From NCBI GenBank assembly GCA_037013495.1, contig CM072805.1, positions 23,152,669 to 23,216,668 of the forward strand: DNA of 64,000 nt, in the 5' to 3' direction. Shown here piece by piece: positions 13,201 through 23,160 of the stretch. Every line of letters begins with the position of its first letter. Position 1 is the first letter of the stretch. Source of the DNA: Hippophae tibetana. Lineage: Eukaryota; Streptophyta; Magnoliopsida; Rosales; Elaeagnaceae. The position numbers were made by a program, and so were the translations under genes. The notes under the pieces are model-generated. The model ran no database searches. It saw nothing but the letters and a program-made list of their open reading frames with translations, and was not told the DNA's origin.

Positions 13201-13377
13201 GTAGCTGGCTTGTTAGCACTATTTCTTGATGTCACGCTGCATCGAAACGACAGTACAACAAGGAAAGATAGAGGCATGCACTGGTGGGATAAATTCCGTT
13301 CATTTAAGACAGACACAAGAAGTGAAGAGTTCTATTCTTTGCCTTTCAATCTTAACAAGTTTTTCCCATCAGTATAA
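4292..13377 (+). CDS. NAT6: Nucleobase-ascorbate transporter (NAT6/NAT7-like), 14 exons
   Basis: Predicted plasma-membrane permease of the nucleobase-ascorbate transporter family (NCS2), which takes up purines, uracil or related compounds by proton symport. Exons read by eye: 4292-4403, 4802-4899, 5016-5192, 5271-5371, 6526-6601, 6745-6804, 6905-7089, 7164-7260, 7357-7443, 7948-8006, 8138-8229, 8310-8387, 12923-13083, 13159-13377. They sum to 1602 nt (533 aa plus stop) with every phase consistent, close to the usual length of plant NATs. The start MAGGG, the QH pair in GFQHYLVML near residue 50, and the family signature ENAGLLALTR near residue 350 are present, with about 12 hydrophobic segments. 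The end (KFFPSV) matches the conserved family C terminus. All introns are GT-AG except intron 11 (GC-AG). Intron 12 holds a Copia insertion. Substrate is not predictable; the NAT6 label rests on remembered similarity. Confidence 0.93.
5510..6330. repeat. Telomere-like repeat block inside NAT intron 4, possibly within a small transposon
   Basis: From about 5640 to 6030 the intron is filled with many variants of the plant telomere heptamer on the C-rich strand (ccctaaa, with forms such as ccctaaat and ccccaaat). These sit in a longer degenerate unit that alternates telomere-like text with aaataataattt segments. On both sides lie related fragments in opposite orientation (gaatcag near 5577 and its inverse near 6320, with ttccattcccattc). 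This suggests a nonautonomous transposon of about 0.8 kb that carries the repeats, though I could not fix exact ends. Confidence 0.55.
8037..8104. repeat. 34-bp tandem duplication in NAT intron 10
   Basis: Two adjacent identical 34-bp units start at 8037 and 8071. They lie between the exon ending at 8006 and the exon starting at 8138, so coding is unaffected. Confidence 0.9.
8230..8309 (+). other. GC-AG intron (NAT intron 11)
   Basis: The exon ends ...cta g and is followed by gcaagt; the acceptor is ttcag at 8305-8309. Joining here restores the family text SILGKFGAIF. The downstream gt at 8234 would bring a stop into frame. The donor AG|GCAAGT is the classical strong GC donor context. Confidence 0.85.
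8388..9366. other. 5' part of NAT intron 12 with an unrecognised minus-strand reading frame
   Basis: This intron part lies before the Copia insertion. A 120-codon frame open on the minus strand (8855-8493) has protein-like composition, with Trp, Cys and His spread along it (for example WTSRDMLVDACWLDVL), but I do not recognise a family. It could be a piece of a captured gene or an old retroelement. No start context or splice signals support expression. Confidence 0.3.
9372..9467 (+). repeat. Truncated 5' LTR of the intronic Copia
   Basis: This matches the start of the 3' LTR, including attgttataaaac and repeated aggagcaaaa words. It then passes directly into gag sequence near 9440-9470 without a PBS. 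Confidence 0.8.
9439..11770 (+). pseudogene. Broken gag-pol of the intronic Copia
   Basis: Frames in succession encode: a gag UBN2 segment (9439-9722, with LMRRLFNLRMTEG); a CCHC zinc knuckle at 9939-9980 in which the codon after the first Cys is a stop; protease near 10090; the pre-integrase zinc region near 10470; and integrase (HSDVWGP near 10655, HNGVAERMNRT near 11080). A linker follows (11495-11704). Stops interrupt it at several points, for example at 10545 and 10741. After a short WELAM-like text near 11720 it jumps to the text normally found just before the 3' LTR, so RT and RNase H are deleted. It cannot make a working polyprotein. Confidence 0.85.
10751..11034 (+). repeat. 139-bp tandem duplication within integrase
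   Basis: Segment 10751-10889 is repeated at 10896-11034 with a few mismatches and 6 bp between the copies. Both carry the integrase motif TDNGGEYED, so the catalytic Asp-containing segment is present twice. Confidence 0.9.
11828..12254 (+). repeat. 3' LTR of the intronic Copia
   Basis: About 427 bp, opening with a sequence shared with the 5' LTR and ending CAACA next to the target duplication. It contains a TATA box at 11953-11960 and a purine-rich leader with repeated gagagaaaa, and so carries a promoter and polyadenylation region inside the NAT intron. Confidence 0.85.
12260..12922. other. 3' part of NAT intron 12
   Basis: This follows the Copia insertion. A 94-codon acidic and lysine-rich frame (12477-12761) contains no known motif. 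I consider it non-coding or a decayed fragment. The intron ends with aatgagcag before exon 13. Confidence 0.4.
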
Positions 13378-14270
13378 CCTTGTCTAAAACAACAACGTCA
13401 TTAATTTTGAAGCTGGTTGATCCGAGTCAAAGTGCTATTATCTTCCAATTTTGAATCTTATTTTTTAGTTTCACTGCATATTCTCTAGATTTATTTTATG
13501 ATATGGAATCATGGATATCTGTTTAAATTATCTGGTTATTCAATTAATTTTATTTTTCATTTGTACTAAAAAATGGTTTTTGGGTTTGTAAAATACGTGT
13601 AACATATTTTTAAATGTACGTAAAATATGTATTTTTTAATATGTGCATTCAACGAAAAATAAAAATTCACATATAAAGAAGTTATGTTATGTAATTATAT
13701 TTAAAATAAATAAGATAATTTGTATGGAAATATATCTTCATAATTTACATAAATAATATTAGCAAAAATATGCAAAAAAAAAAAGAAGGTATTATTTAAC
13801 ATGCTTCATCTTCATAATTTACATAAATAATATTAGCAAAAATATGCAAAAAAAAAAAAAAGGTATTATTTAACGTGCTTCAATACATTAAAGAATACAT
13901 TAAGAAAAGTGTATTCAATTAAAATTTTAATGGAATTTTAAAGATTTTTTATGGATTTTATTTCGTTCTTTTTTATAGATTTGACACTAGTTGAGTTAAT
14001 AATAAAGAATTTTAGAATAAAAAAAATTCTTATAATTATTTAAAGTTAAGATTTTTACTAGTATAATCTTAACTAAAAATTCAATTAAAATTCATATGTT
14101 TTTATTATCATTTAAAATCAATAATTTATTAAATATAGTAGAATTTTTATGGCTTTATATAAACTTCTAAATAAATACAATTAAATTTTATAAATTCTTT
14201 AAAAATCCTAATAAATTTGTGTATATGTTTAACTCCAACACATATAAGGTAATACATTTTTATCTGATGC
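13378..14270. other. AT-rich spacer after the NAT gene
   Basis: This holds the NAT 3'UTR and then AT-rich DNA without supported genes. It includes a 74-bp tandem duplication described separately. Confidence 0.6.
13736..13882. repeat. 74-bp tandem duplication
   Basis: The first copy is at 13736-13809 and the second at 13810-13882. They differ at a few bases and in the length of an internal A run. Confidence 0.9.
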
Positions 14271-14280
14271 ATTCTTAATT

Positions 14281-14781
14281 AGAGATGTTAATGAAGTGGG
14301 GGCCATTTGAATATTGCGGGTGATGGGGCAGGGTTTACCCATCAGAAGTTCGGGTTTTTTTATGAGCATTGTAGATTCCTTATTTATAATTAAATTACTA
14401 TGAAATGAATCTTAAATAGCTTACTTACCTATAAAATCTAAAGTATATTTATTTAATATATAATTAAATCCAATAATTTTAAATTTAAAGTAAATTTTTT
14501 AAGTATAGCTAAATTATTTAATAATATCATAATATTAAATTTTAATAATTAAAGTATTTATTTATTAATATATATATTATTTTTGTTCAACATTCATTTT
14601 ATTTAATTTTAAAATTTTACAAATATATATAATATAATTAATTTTTTTTTAACAAAATGGGGTTCAAGCAAGAAAGGTAATTCTTAACCCTATCCCGTCC
14701 CAATAAGAACATTAATTATCTATCAAATTAAATCAGAATTTTTCCACAAATTTTGATTCTTACTGGTAAATTAACATCCCT
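14281..14781. mobile_element. MITE of Mutator type
   Basis: The terminal inverted repeats read agagatgttaat at the left end and attaacatccct at the right end. The direct repeat attcttaat lies at 14271-14279 and at 14782-14790, one base off the left end. A flanking repeat of about 9 bp is the hallmark of Mutator-like elements. The 0.5-kb interior has no coding capacity and is G-rich near the left end (gggtgatggggc). Confidence 0.7.
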
Positions 14782-14790
14782 ATTCTTAAT

Positions 14791-15430
14791 GGATACACAC
14801 AAACCTTAGGCCATCTCTATGGTAGCCGATAATCGTCAATAGGAACGTAAGAAGGATGGGGTGGCCATCCATCTTCCATTGGAGAATAGGATGGGATTTT
14901 AATTTCCATTGGAAGTTTAATTCTTTTACGATGAATTAATTATAGTCTCAATACTCAGTTTATATATTCGGTATATGCAATTAAATCTATTAAATTTAAA
15001 TTTAGATTATAAATTAATTACAGTTATAATTAAATTATTTATTTTGTTAGTTTAATATGTCTCATATATTATAATATTTTATTTTCATAATTAAAATATT
15101 AATTTATTAATTAAAATTATTATTATTTTTATCAGAATTCATTTAATTTAAGAATAAAACTTTATAAATATATAATTTATTTTAAAAGCATATATAAAAA
15201 AAAGGGGATTGAGAAATAGGCATGCATGACGATTTCAAAGTAGAAAATTTTCCATAAATTTCAGCTACTACATCGTTAATTAATGGTCCTCTTTTTATTA
15301 TTGTTTTATTCTCTTATTTGGTCTTTGAAAAGGTGCCAATTGATTTGTAAAACAATTCTCAAATTGGACGTTAAAAGTATGAAGTTTGAAGTCATCATCT
15401 TTTTTACATAACTTATTTTAGATATATATG
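14791..15430. other. AT-rich spacer before Copia element 2
   Basis: No gene is seen. A short G-rich patch near 14855-14900 with repeats of the type ttccattgg is the only structure apart from AT-rich runs. Confidence 0.5.
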
Positions 15431-15489
15431 AACGAAATTGTTGAGGAGCTCCACAAACAAGAACCGTATAAGTTCAAGAAATCTAGAAA

Positions 15490-18400
15490 ATGTCACAACA
15501 TATAGAGAGACTTACAGATGTGCTGCTAAATAGTAAAAATTACCATCTTTGGACACGTCAAGTGACTTTTGGTCTAATCGGCAGAGACAAATTTGAACAT
15601 GTCACTGGCGAGAAATCAAAACCAAAAGCCGAATATCCAACACACCCAACAGTTGAAGAAAGAAAGGAAATTTCAGAATGGAGAAAGAGTGACAATCTAG
15701 TCATGAGTTGGTTACTGGCAACCATGGAACCCCATATCTCTGATCTCATGACATATCTAGATACAACTCGAGATATGTGGGTTAAAGCCGAGATAATGTT
15801 CGGAAAGAAGAAAAATTACTCTCTTATTTATCAACTTCAGCAAGAACTTCAACAGTTACAACAACAAAATCAATCTGTCACCGAACTATTCAGCCAAATC
15901 CAAAAAAAGAATGATGGAATTTTTATCTTCCTCGCCAAGCTCGATTCAAGCTATGAGGGGGTACGCTCACAAATTCTTCTCATGGGTGAGCTGCCATCTG
16001 TTGATGAGGTTGTTGGGATGGTTGAAAGAGAAGAGACAAGAAGAATAGTGATGGGTACTCAACTACCTGACAACCCCGAAGCCAAGACTTTCGTCACCAT
16101 ATCTAACCCTAGGCCAGAACGTCGGGGAGACCAAACACTCACTCGCTGCGATTATTGTAAGAAAGAAGGACATAAGCGCGAGGAATGCTGGTCACTCACT
16201 CGCTGCAATTATTGTAAGAAGGAAGGACACAAGCGTGAGGAATGCTGGTGTCTTAACCCTCATCTCCGACAAAAGGGAAGGCGAGGTGAAGGCTTCGTCA
16301 GAGGGGGAGATCAGCGACAAAATCGGGTAGAGAGCAGAGAGAAAATGGGTTACTCTGCACAAAAGGAAAAAGAGGATATGAGTACAAACGAGGCTGAAAA
16401 AGAAATAAAAGATGAGGTGGATATGGATCAAATGAGGCAGCTGTATACACAATTATCCGTGATGTTTCAAGGAAAATCTCAAAAAACCTCTGGTATGATT
16501 ACAAACCTTACTCAAAATTCTTTAAATTCCAAATGGATTCTTGATTCAGGTTCAACTGATCACATAACTGGAAATAAAAACTTACTCAATAATTACAAAA
16601 AAATTGAGACTAAACAATTTGTAATCGTTGCAAATGGTGAAAAAATGGAAATTTTAGGAAATGGTTCAATTAGTCTCCTTTCAAGAAAAATTTCAAATGT
16701 TTTGCATGTGAATAATTGTACATCTAACTTGTTATCCATTAGTAAAATCACACGAGACTTAAATTGTGAAATTACATTTACATCCAAAAATGTGATTTTT
16801 CAGGAATTGATAACGAAGAATATCATTGGTGAAGGTTTTCTAGAAAATGGGCTTTATATTCTGAGTGAAGAAAAATGCAACTTCAATATTAAAAAAGAAG
16901 AAGAAGTAGGCACTCTTTGGCATAAGAGAATTGGACATCCTTCCGATAAGATTTTAAAATGTATTTTTGATTTCAAACAACTAGATTGTAGTAGTTGTGA
17001 AATTTGCAAATTAGGAAAGCACACAAGGTTACCATTTAGTTTATCCAATTGTAAAAGCAAAAAACCTTTTGAGTTAATACATTCTGATGTTTGGGGCCCT
17101 GCTCCAATTGAGTCATTTAATGGTTATAAATACTTTGTTATATTTATAGATGATTTTTCAAGAACCACATGGTTACACTTGTTAAAAAATAAAAGTGAAG
17201 TATTTTCTCAATTTCAAGAATTTTATAATTTTGTAGAAAATCAATATGATGCAAAGATTAAAACTTTTAGAAGTGATAATGGAACGGAATTTGTAAATCA
17301 AAATTTTACAAATTTTTTCAAGCAAAAAGGAATTTTACATCAAACAACTTGTATTTACACACCCCAACAAAATGGTGTGTCGGAAAGAAAAAAATCGACA
17401 TTTACTTGAAGTAACAAGAGTACTTTTGTTTCAAAATAATGTTCCAATAATTTTTTGGTCGGATGCTGTTCTCACCGCAACATATTTAATTAATAGATTG
17501 CCAAGTGCCAATTTGAATTTCAAAAGCCCACTAGAAATCTTCTACCAAGAAAAACTCAATATCTATCATTTAAGAGTATTTGGATGTACATGTTATGTGC
17601 ACAAAAATAAACAACACAAGTTAGATTATACATCAATCAAAACTATTTTCTTAGGGTATTCATCTCAAAAAAAGGGTTATAAATGCTATGATCCGATTAA
17701 CAAAAAACATTACATTTCAAGAGATGTGACATTCCAAGAAAATGAGCCATATTACAAAACACTAGAAAAGGAGACTAATAACCAAGAGGAACCAAATGAA
17801 TTTACATTTCCATTTTTTTATTCTGAAGAAGGAAATATAGTAGTAGAAAATGAAAATGAAATAATCAATGAGAATGAAGAGGAAGAAACTTCTCAAAGTG
17901 AGGGGGAAGATGGTACTACCGAAATAATACCATTGAGAAGGTCTAATCGGACTCCACAACCTACAACTAGATTACGGGATTTTGTAACATATGAGGTAAA
18001 ATATCCTATCCAAAATTATTTATCTTATGAAAATGTTACACCACAATATAGGACTTATTTGACCTCAATTTCCAAAGAAAATGAGCCAAATAACTATGAG
18101 GAAGCAATAGGCCAACTGGTATGGTGCAAAGAAATGGAAGAAGAACTTCGAGCACTTGAAAAAAATGAAACATGGGTAGTCGTACAACTACCCAAAGGAA
18201 AGAAACCCGTAGGATGCAAATGGGTCTATAAGATTAAGTTTAATAGTGATGGTACTATTGAAAGGTACAAAGCACGATTAGTGGCAAAAGATTACACTCA
18301 AACATATGGTGTAGACTATCAAGAAACATTTGTACCCGTGGCCAAAATGAATACCGTTAGGATTTTACTTTCCATAGCGGTAAATCAAAATTGGACCTTA

Positions 18401-19642
18401 CATCAAATGGATGTCAAGAATGCTTTTCTCCAAGGAACACTTGAAGAAGAGGTATATATGACGCTTCCACCTGGTCATAAAAAAGAAAACGATTCTAGTC
18501 TAGTGTGTAGGTTAAAAAAATCTATTTACGGACTAAAGCAATCTCCACGAGCATGGTATGGAAAACTAAGCTCTTATTTAATTTCTTGTGATTTTAAAAT
18601 TAGTAATGCCGATCACTCATTATTTTCCAAAAATTATGGTACATTCACAACCATAATTCTAGTATATGTAGATGATATAATAATTATCGGAAATAATTTG
18701 GAAGAAATTAAAAAAGTGAAAATGAAATTAAAGGAGAATTTTGATATCAAAGACTTAGGTTTATTAAAATATTTTCTAGGAATAGAAATATCACATTCAC
18801 CCAAGGGACTCTTTATTTCACAAAGAAAATATACACTTGATCTATTGAAAGAAACTGGTAAATTAGGGAGTAAACCAACATCTACACCAATAGATAGAAA
18901 ATGCAAATTAAATATTGAGGATGGCGAACCCTTAGAAGACATAAGCCAATTTCAAAGACTTGTAGGAAAATTAATTTATTTAACGGTAACCCGACCAAAC
19001 ATTTCTTTTTCAGTAAGCCAAATTAGTAAATTTATGCATGCACCTAGAACACCACATTTAGAGGCTATACATAGAATTTTAAAATATTTAAAAGGGACAC
19101 CTAGTAAAGGAATTCTCATGAAACGTAATAATTCTAATGAAGTGTGTGGCTACTCCGATGCAGATTGGGCTGGTAGCTTTGATAGAAAATCAACCACTGG
19201 TTTTTGCACGTTTGTAGGCGGAAATTTAGTCACATGGAAAAGCAAGAAACAAAATGTTGTGGCACGATCAAGTGCCGAGGCAGAATATCGAGCCATGGCA
19301 TCAACCTCAAGCGAGCTAACTTGGATCAAACAACTTCTTTTGGATATCGGAATTAAAATTCAAGAACCAATGAAGATGTTTTGTGATAACCAAGCGGCGC
19401 GACATATAGCATCAAATCTGGTGTTTCACGAGAGAACAAAACACATCGAAGTGGATTGCCACTTCATTCGAGAAAAAATTCAAGCAAAGGAAATTGAAAC
19501 TCCATTTGTGAGAAGTGAAAAACAATTGGCGGACATCTTCACCAAAGGTTTAGATTTAAAATCATTTGAAAAAAATTTAAGCAAGTTAGGGTTGATCGAT
19601 ATCTACACACCTAACTTGAGGGGGAGTGTTGAGAATAATTAG
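15490..19642 (+). pseudogene. Copia gag-pol polyprotein split by one frameshift
   Basis: The first frame (15490-17409) holds gag (DUF4219/UBN2-like, residues about 1-200), two zinc knuckles (about 218-255), protease (DSGSTDH near 350), pre-integrase (WHKRIGHPS near 476) and integrase (HSDVWGP near 530; RSDNGTEF near 596). It breaks in an A7 run at 17388-17394. The next frame, open from 17372, continues in register with the rest of integrase, reverse transcriptase (YVDDI at about 18665), RNase H (DADWAG near 19160) and the terminal ADIFTKGL, to a stop at 19640-19642, 16 nt inside the LTR. Apart from the one-base shift I see no stop. The polyprotein replicates the element through an RNA intermediate in cytoplasmic particles. 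A young insertion, or a sequencing error in the homopolymer, are both possible. Confidence 0.9.
16141..16254 (+). repeat. 57-bp in-frame duplication giving two zinc knuckles
   Basis: Two adjacent 57-bp units (16141 and 16198) each encode one CX2CX4HX4C knuckle of the form CxYCKKEGHKREEC. Because the unit is 19 codons long, the frame is kept. Confidence 0.92.
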
Positions 19643-19904
19643 ATTAGTAACAGCTAGTTTAATAACGGCTAGTTTAGTAACGGCTAGTTTAATAACTGCT
19701 AGTTTAGTAACGGCTAGTTTAATAACGGCTAGTTTAGTAACGGCTAGTTTAATAACGGTTAGTTTAACGGCTAGTTTAATAACGACTAGTTTAACGGCTA
19801 GTTTAATAACGGCTAGTTTCTTCCTTTCAATGTATAAATATAACATTAGACATTAAGCCAAAATCAATTCAATAACTCTCTCAACAAAAATCAGAGAAAA
19901 TTAA
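19627..19904 (+). repeat. LTR of Copia element 2 with internal minisatellite
   Basis: The LTR begins TGTTGAG after the polypurine tract. From about 19645 to 19820 it consists of tandem copies of a roughly 15-16-bp word (taacggctagttta), about ten units, with shorter variants toward the 3' side. A TATA-like tataaata follows near 19835. The end is placed at 19904 (ttaata, a likely decayed ttaaca) because a PBS starts next. An alternative end is caaca near 19885. Confidence 0.75.
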
Positions 19905-20125
19905 TATGGTATCAGAGTAGGACCCTTGGCGATAGATGAGAGTTACCCTACACTTACACCCGTGGCAACCATAAGACCACCACCGTCCGTCGACACAATC
20001 GATGTGAGGGAGAGTGTTGAGGAGCCCCACATCGACCAAGGACCAGCATAAGTGCTGGTTTATAAGCCTGAACATTCCTCACCCTTGAAAGCGCGTTTTC
20101 AGAGGTAGAGTTAGGCCCAGGTGAA
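19905..20125 (+). mobile_element. TRIM-like remnant: PBS, short internal part, polypurine tract and LTR
   Basis: The sequence tggtatcagag at 19905 matches the usual plant primer-binding site for initiator tRNA-Met. About 95 bp later gtgagggagag acts as a polypurine tract, and at about 20018 an LTR-like sequence starts with TGTTGAGGAGCCCCACATCG and holds gtttataagcc and the phrase gagttaggccca. This order and the very short interior are those of TRIM elements. The 5' LTR expected before the PBS is replaced by the LTR of the Copia. The 3' end near 20125 is approximate. Confidence 0.6.
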
Positions 20126-21640
20126 TTAATAGAAATTTTCATTTAACTTACCACTAATTCTACTTACTTTATAAATTTTAGAATGTAAATTGAATTTTGT
20201 AATTTTTTCTTCAAAATAATAATATTTTATTAAAAAAATAGATCTAGAAGTGAAAATATGTTAAAACACAAACAAAATCATCAATAAATTCGTATCAAAA
20301 TAAATCTATATTAAAATAAATAAATATAAGCTATTATTATTTAAATAATATATATACTGTATCTAAAGAATTAGAAAACGAGACTGTACGTAGGAGGAGT
20401 GTGGCTAGGGTTTAGGTGATATTTTCCTGAAGCCATTTATTTGTTAATGGAAATGAATATACAAATAAAAGAAAAAATTTAATTAGAATCCAAGCGTGTG
20501 TCTGTAGAGGAAAAACCAAGAACGTTAAACAAGAAATAGAAAAATAATAGAGAATCATAAAAGTTGTTTCTATTGAGACAAGAAATCTATCTATCATGTT
20601 GTTAAAATGTTCCCAAAACTAAGGCAGTCCAAAATTTGATGTGATCAAATCAAGAATCATATGGGTGACAAGGTGACACCATAATTCGTTGTCACCTTAT
20701 GATTTCTGCAAACTTCAGTGGGTGCTCTTTTCTTTTTAAACAGTGGATTCTCTTATGCCTAATCAATAATGTCAATTATAGCTTTTGCTTTTAGAGAAAC
20801 TAGCTAGGGTCAAATCTCATTTAATTTTAATTTTAATTTTAATCTTAATCTATACTTGAGTGTGTGTTATGTTATTTAAAAATCTCATTTTTTTTTTACA
20901 TTTATTGCAAAAGTGGATCACAGCAGAATTTTAGCATTTTCAATTCAAGCTAGTAGTTTTTATATCATTTAGTACACAATAATTATAAGAGCACTCCTTT
21001 ACTATTATAATTAATCATAAAAGCATTAGAAATTATATATTTTGAGCTGATATATAATCCGGACGGTTACACCCACTACACAAGTTGTCAAAATTAATCA
21101 ATGGATGTTCAATTTGATGGTATTGATAATATCCTGATACTATCGTGAAAAGAGAGAGAGCATAAATAAATAGATCCCTTCACCATGATCCTTACATAAT
21201 AAATAGTTGTGCAGAAGAACTAGCTAGTACAAATCATGCATCGGAAAATCTTTAATATTGTTGTTCAAATATAGATGGATCCTCCTTTAATAAGAAAAAT
21301 CACCAATATTGACCTAATTAAAGATTGATTCTCTTCTAAGTTTAACATCAACTTAAATTTGTCCACTACTCTTTAGCTGGAATGCAATGTAGATGCTGCA
21401 TTTATTTTATAATGACCTATTAAATGCTTCAATATTAGAGAGAAGAAAATATATATAAATATGGAGGAAATTCATATGAGACAATTGCACTACCATGAAA
21501 TCATATGAATCATTCTATTTAAAATTTAACTTATACATATAGAGTCTATTTTGATTAAAAAAACAAATAAAATTGTCTTCAAAATATCAAGATATACAAT
21601 CTACACATGCATCTTTTAACTTTTTTTCTTTCTTTCTATA
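20126..21640. other. AT-rich spacer
   Basis: No gene is supported. A small hairpin is visible at 20670-20698 (aaggtgac pairs with gtcacctt). The rest is AT-rich with short repeats of ttttaatttta near 20820. Confidence 0.5.
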
Positions 21641-21650
21641 ACTATATATG

Positions 21651-21930
21651 TCGCTCATCTTGCTTTTAATCACAATTAAAATAGCAACATATGGTCTCAG
21701 ATATTTGGTCTCGGATTTTACATGTATTTGTCTCATAAAACTATGGTTGCTCATCTTGCTTTTTAATCATTACTAAAATAGTGACCTATGGTCTCGAATA
21801 TTTAACCTCAATTTTTTTTAAAATCGAAACTATAGGGTTTTTGTCATAGTCTAATAAAAACTGAGATTATAGTGTATACATATAACTTCGGTTTTTATCA
21901 ATAACTGTGGCCATAAGTTAAACCACATAA
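21651..21930. repeat. Subterminal-type repeats, possible left flank of a large transposon
   Basis: A segment starting gctcatcttgctttttaat occurs twice, 96 bp apart (21651 and 21747), each followed by atggtctc. Further in are motifs taaaaactgagatta (about 21855) and cggtttttat (about 21889). Related motifs in the opposite orientation occur near 34420-34475. Such motif clusters resemble subterminal regions of CACTA-type transposons; this is an inference, and no terminal CACTA pair was confirmed. Confidence 0.35.
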
Positions 21931-22344
21931 GTTATTTAAATATAAACAAACTTATATAATCACGATTATGAAATGATCGTGATCTAATTAAAATAATAAA
22001 ATTCTTATTATTTTTAAAATCAAAATTAAATAATATATTATGTATGCGTGTTATTCATTTAAAAAAAATACAAAAAATACTTTACAATTTTTTTTATTAT
22101 TTTAATTTCATGTATTTTCTCTCTTTTACACTATATATCAAATTTTTGTATCAAATTTTTTCCTTTTCCACCTTTCCCCAACTCTCTTGCACTGGTTACC
22201 ACCCCTATTTTCTTCCTTCTGCTAAAAATTGATATGTTTCGAAAGTTTTCCAATATCGAATTAAAGAAATAGTAAGACTTGTGTTAAGCTACCATTGAGA
22301 AGAGCACAAGTGGATTATTGCTCCTAATATTGTTGAAGGCAGAC

Positions 22345-22431
22345 ATGTCAATGACTACTAGAAGAAGGATGGTTTCAGTGGCTCTTTTATGGGTTTTGTT
22401 CCTCTTCCCAACCTTAGCTCTCATTCTAGTA
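22345..22431 (+). pseudogene. Signal-peptide-like exon fragment, unidentified
   Basis: A start codon at 22345 opens a frame with a basic N terminus (TTRRR) followed by a hydrophobic run (VALLWVLFLFPTLALIL), a textbook secretory signal or membrane anchor. A second exon-like piece with good splice borders lies near 22609-22670 (tttttag before, gtatat after). I cannot name the gene. With its neighbours it may be a captured fragment. Confidence 0.3.
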
Positions 22432-22748
22432 ATTATATCCTCTCAATTCACCATTTGGAAAACCCTTTCTCTCCCTTTATATTATCGATTTTATACAAAA
22501 TACATAATATTAAGTTTTTGTGTCATTCATCTCAGACTAAATTTGTAAAGATTATGAGTGCTGACTATTTTCGTGGACAAAATATTTATTTATAAATTTG
22601 TTTTTAGGCCTACTAAGTCTATCAAGAAAAGCCAAACAAATGCTCGAATTCCAAATAATTGTACTTCAGGTATATCTTTGATAACTACGACACATAGGAT
22701 TACATTTATGCATTAATAGCATATGCTTATAAATCTGAAATTGTTTTT

Positions 22749-23160
22749 TGTGCTAAAATATGAAATAAGTTATGCTAAAAGATATTAAATAAGATATACT
22801 TTAAATTATAGTTGAAATCTTTAGCATAAAAGATAACATAAAATCTATTTTAAAAGAACTCTTCTTTAAATAAGAGTCTTCTTAATTAGTGAGTATTACT
22901 AATCCTATTTGAAATATAAAAGATATTTATCAATCATATAGGAGTTTTCTTAATTAATAAGTATTACTAATACTATTTGTAATAGAAAAAATATATCAAT
23001 CACATAGGATTAAGGGTTTTAATTTTTCCTATAAATAAAACTCATTGCTTATTGTTTCAATCAACCACACAAGAGCATTATTATAATCTTCTTCATTTCT
23101 CTATCTTGTTTTACAAATATAAGATCATAATTCTTTAGGCTTCTTTATTTAATTAATCTA
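22749..23160 (+). repeat. LTR-like segment with a 68-bp tandem duplication
   Basis: Two 68-bp units at 22874-22941 and 22942-23009 are followed by a TATA motif (cctataaataaa near 23030) and a leader rich in ttctt. This arrangement is typical of the U3-R part of an LTR. I could not find paired ends or a target duplication, so the limits are approximate. Confidence 0.4.

Larger units (their letters stand above)
15439..19904 (+). mobile_element. Copia LTR retrotransposon, coding region nearly complete, 5' LTR missing
   Basis: The coding region runs 15490-19642, followed by a polypurine tract (gagggggag, 19618-19626) and a 3' LTR beginning TGTTGAG at 19627. No matching 5' LTR or PBS is found upstream; instead 17 bp near 15439 resemble the start of the TRIM LTR at 20018. 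The 3' LTR is followed directly by a PBS-like sequence at 19905, which is the order expected after a 5' LTR. This points to recombination at the LTR/PBS boundary. Confidence 0.85.

Noticed and set aside
19586..19856. Long repetitive frames on both strands (VIKLAVTKLA and TASLITASL type)
   Set aside because: They are translations of the LTR minisatellite whose unit keeps frames open; no start context or family.
19905..19917. Initiator tRNA-Met gene fragment
   Set aside because: Only the short complement to the tRNA 3' end is present, right after an LTR; this is a primer-binding site. The same holds at 41606 and 44994.
20670..20698. Rho-independent-like hairpin or riboswitch
   Set aside because: Eight-bp stem in plant intergenic DNA with no transcript evidence; probably chance or a small foldback.
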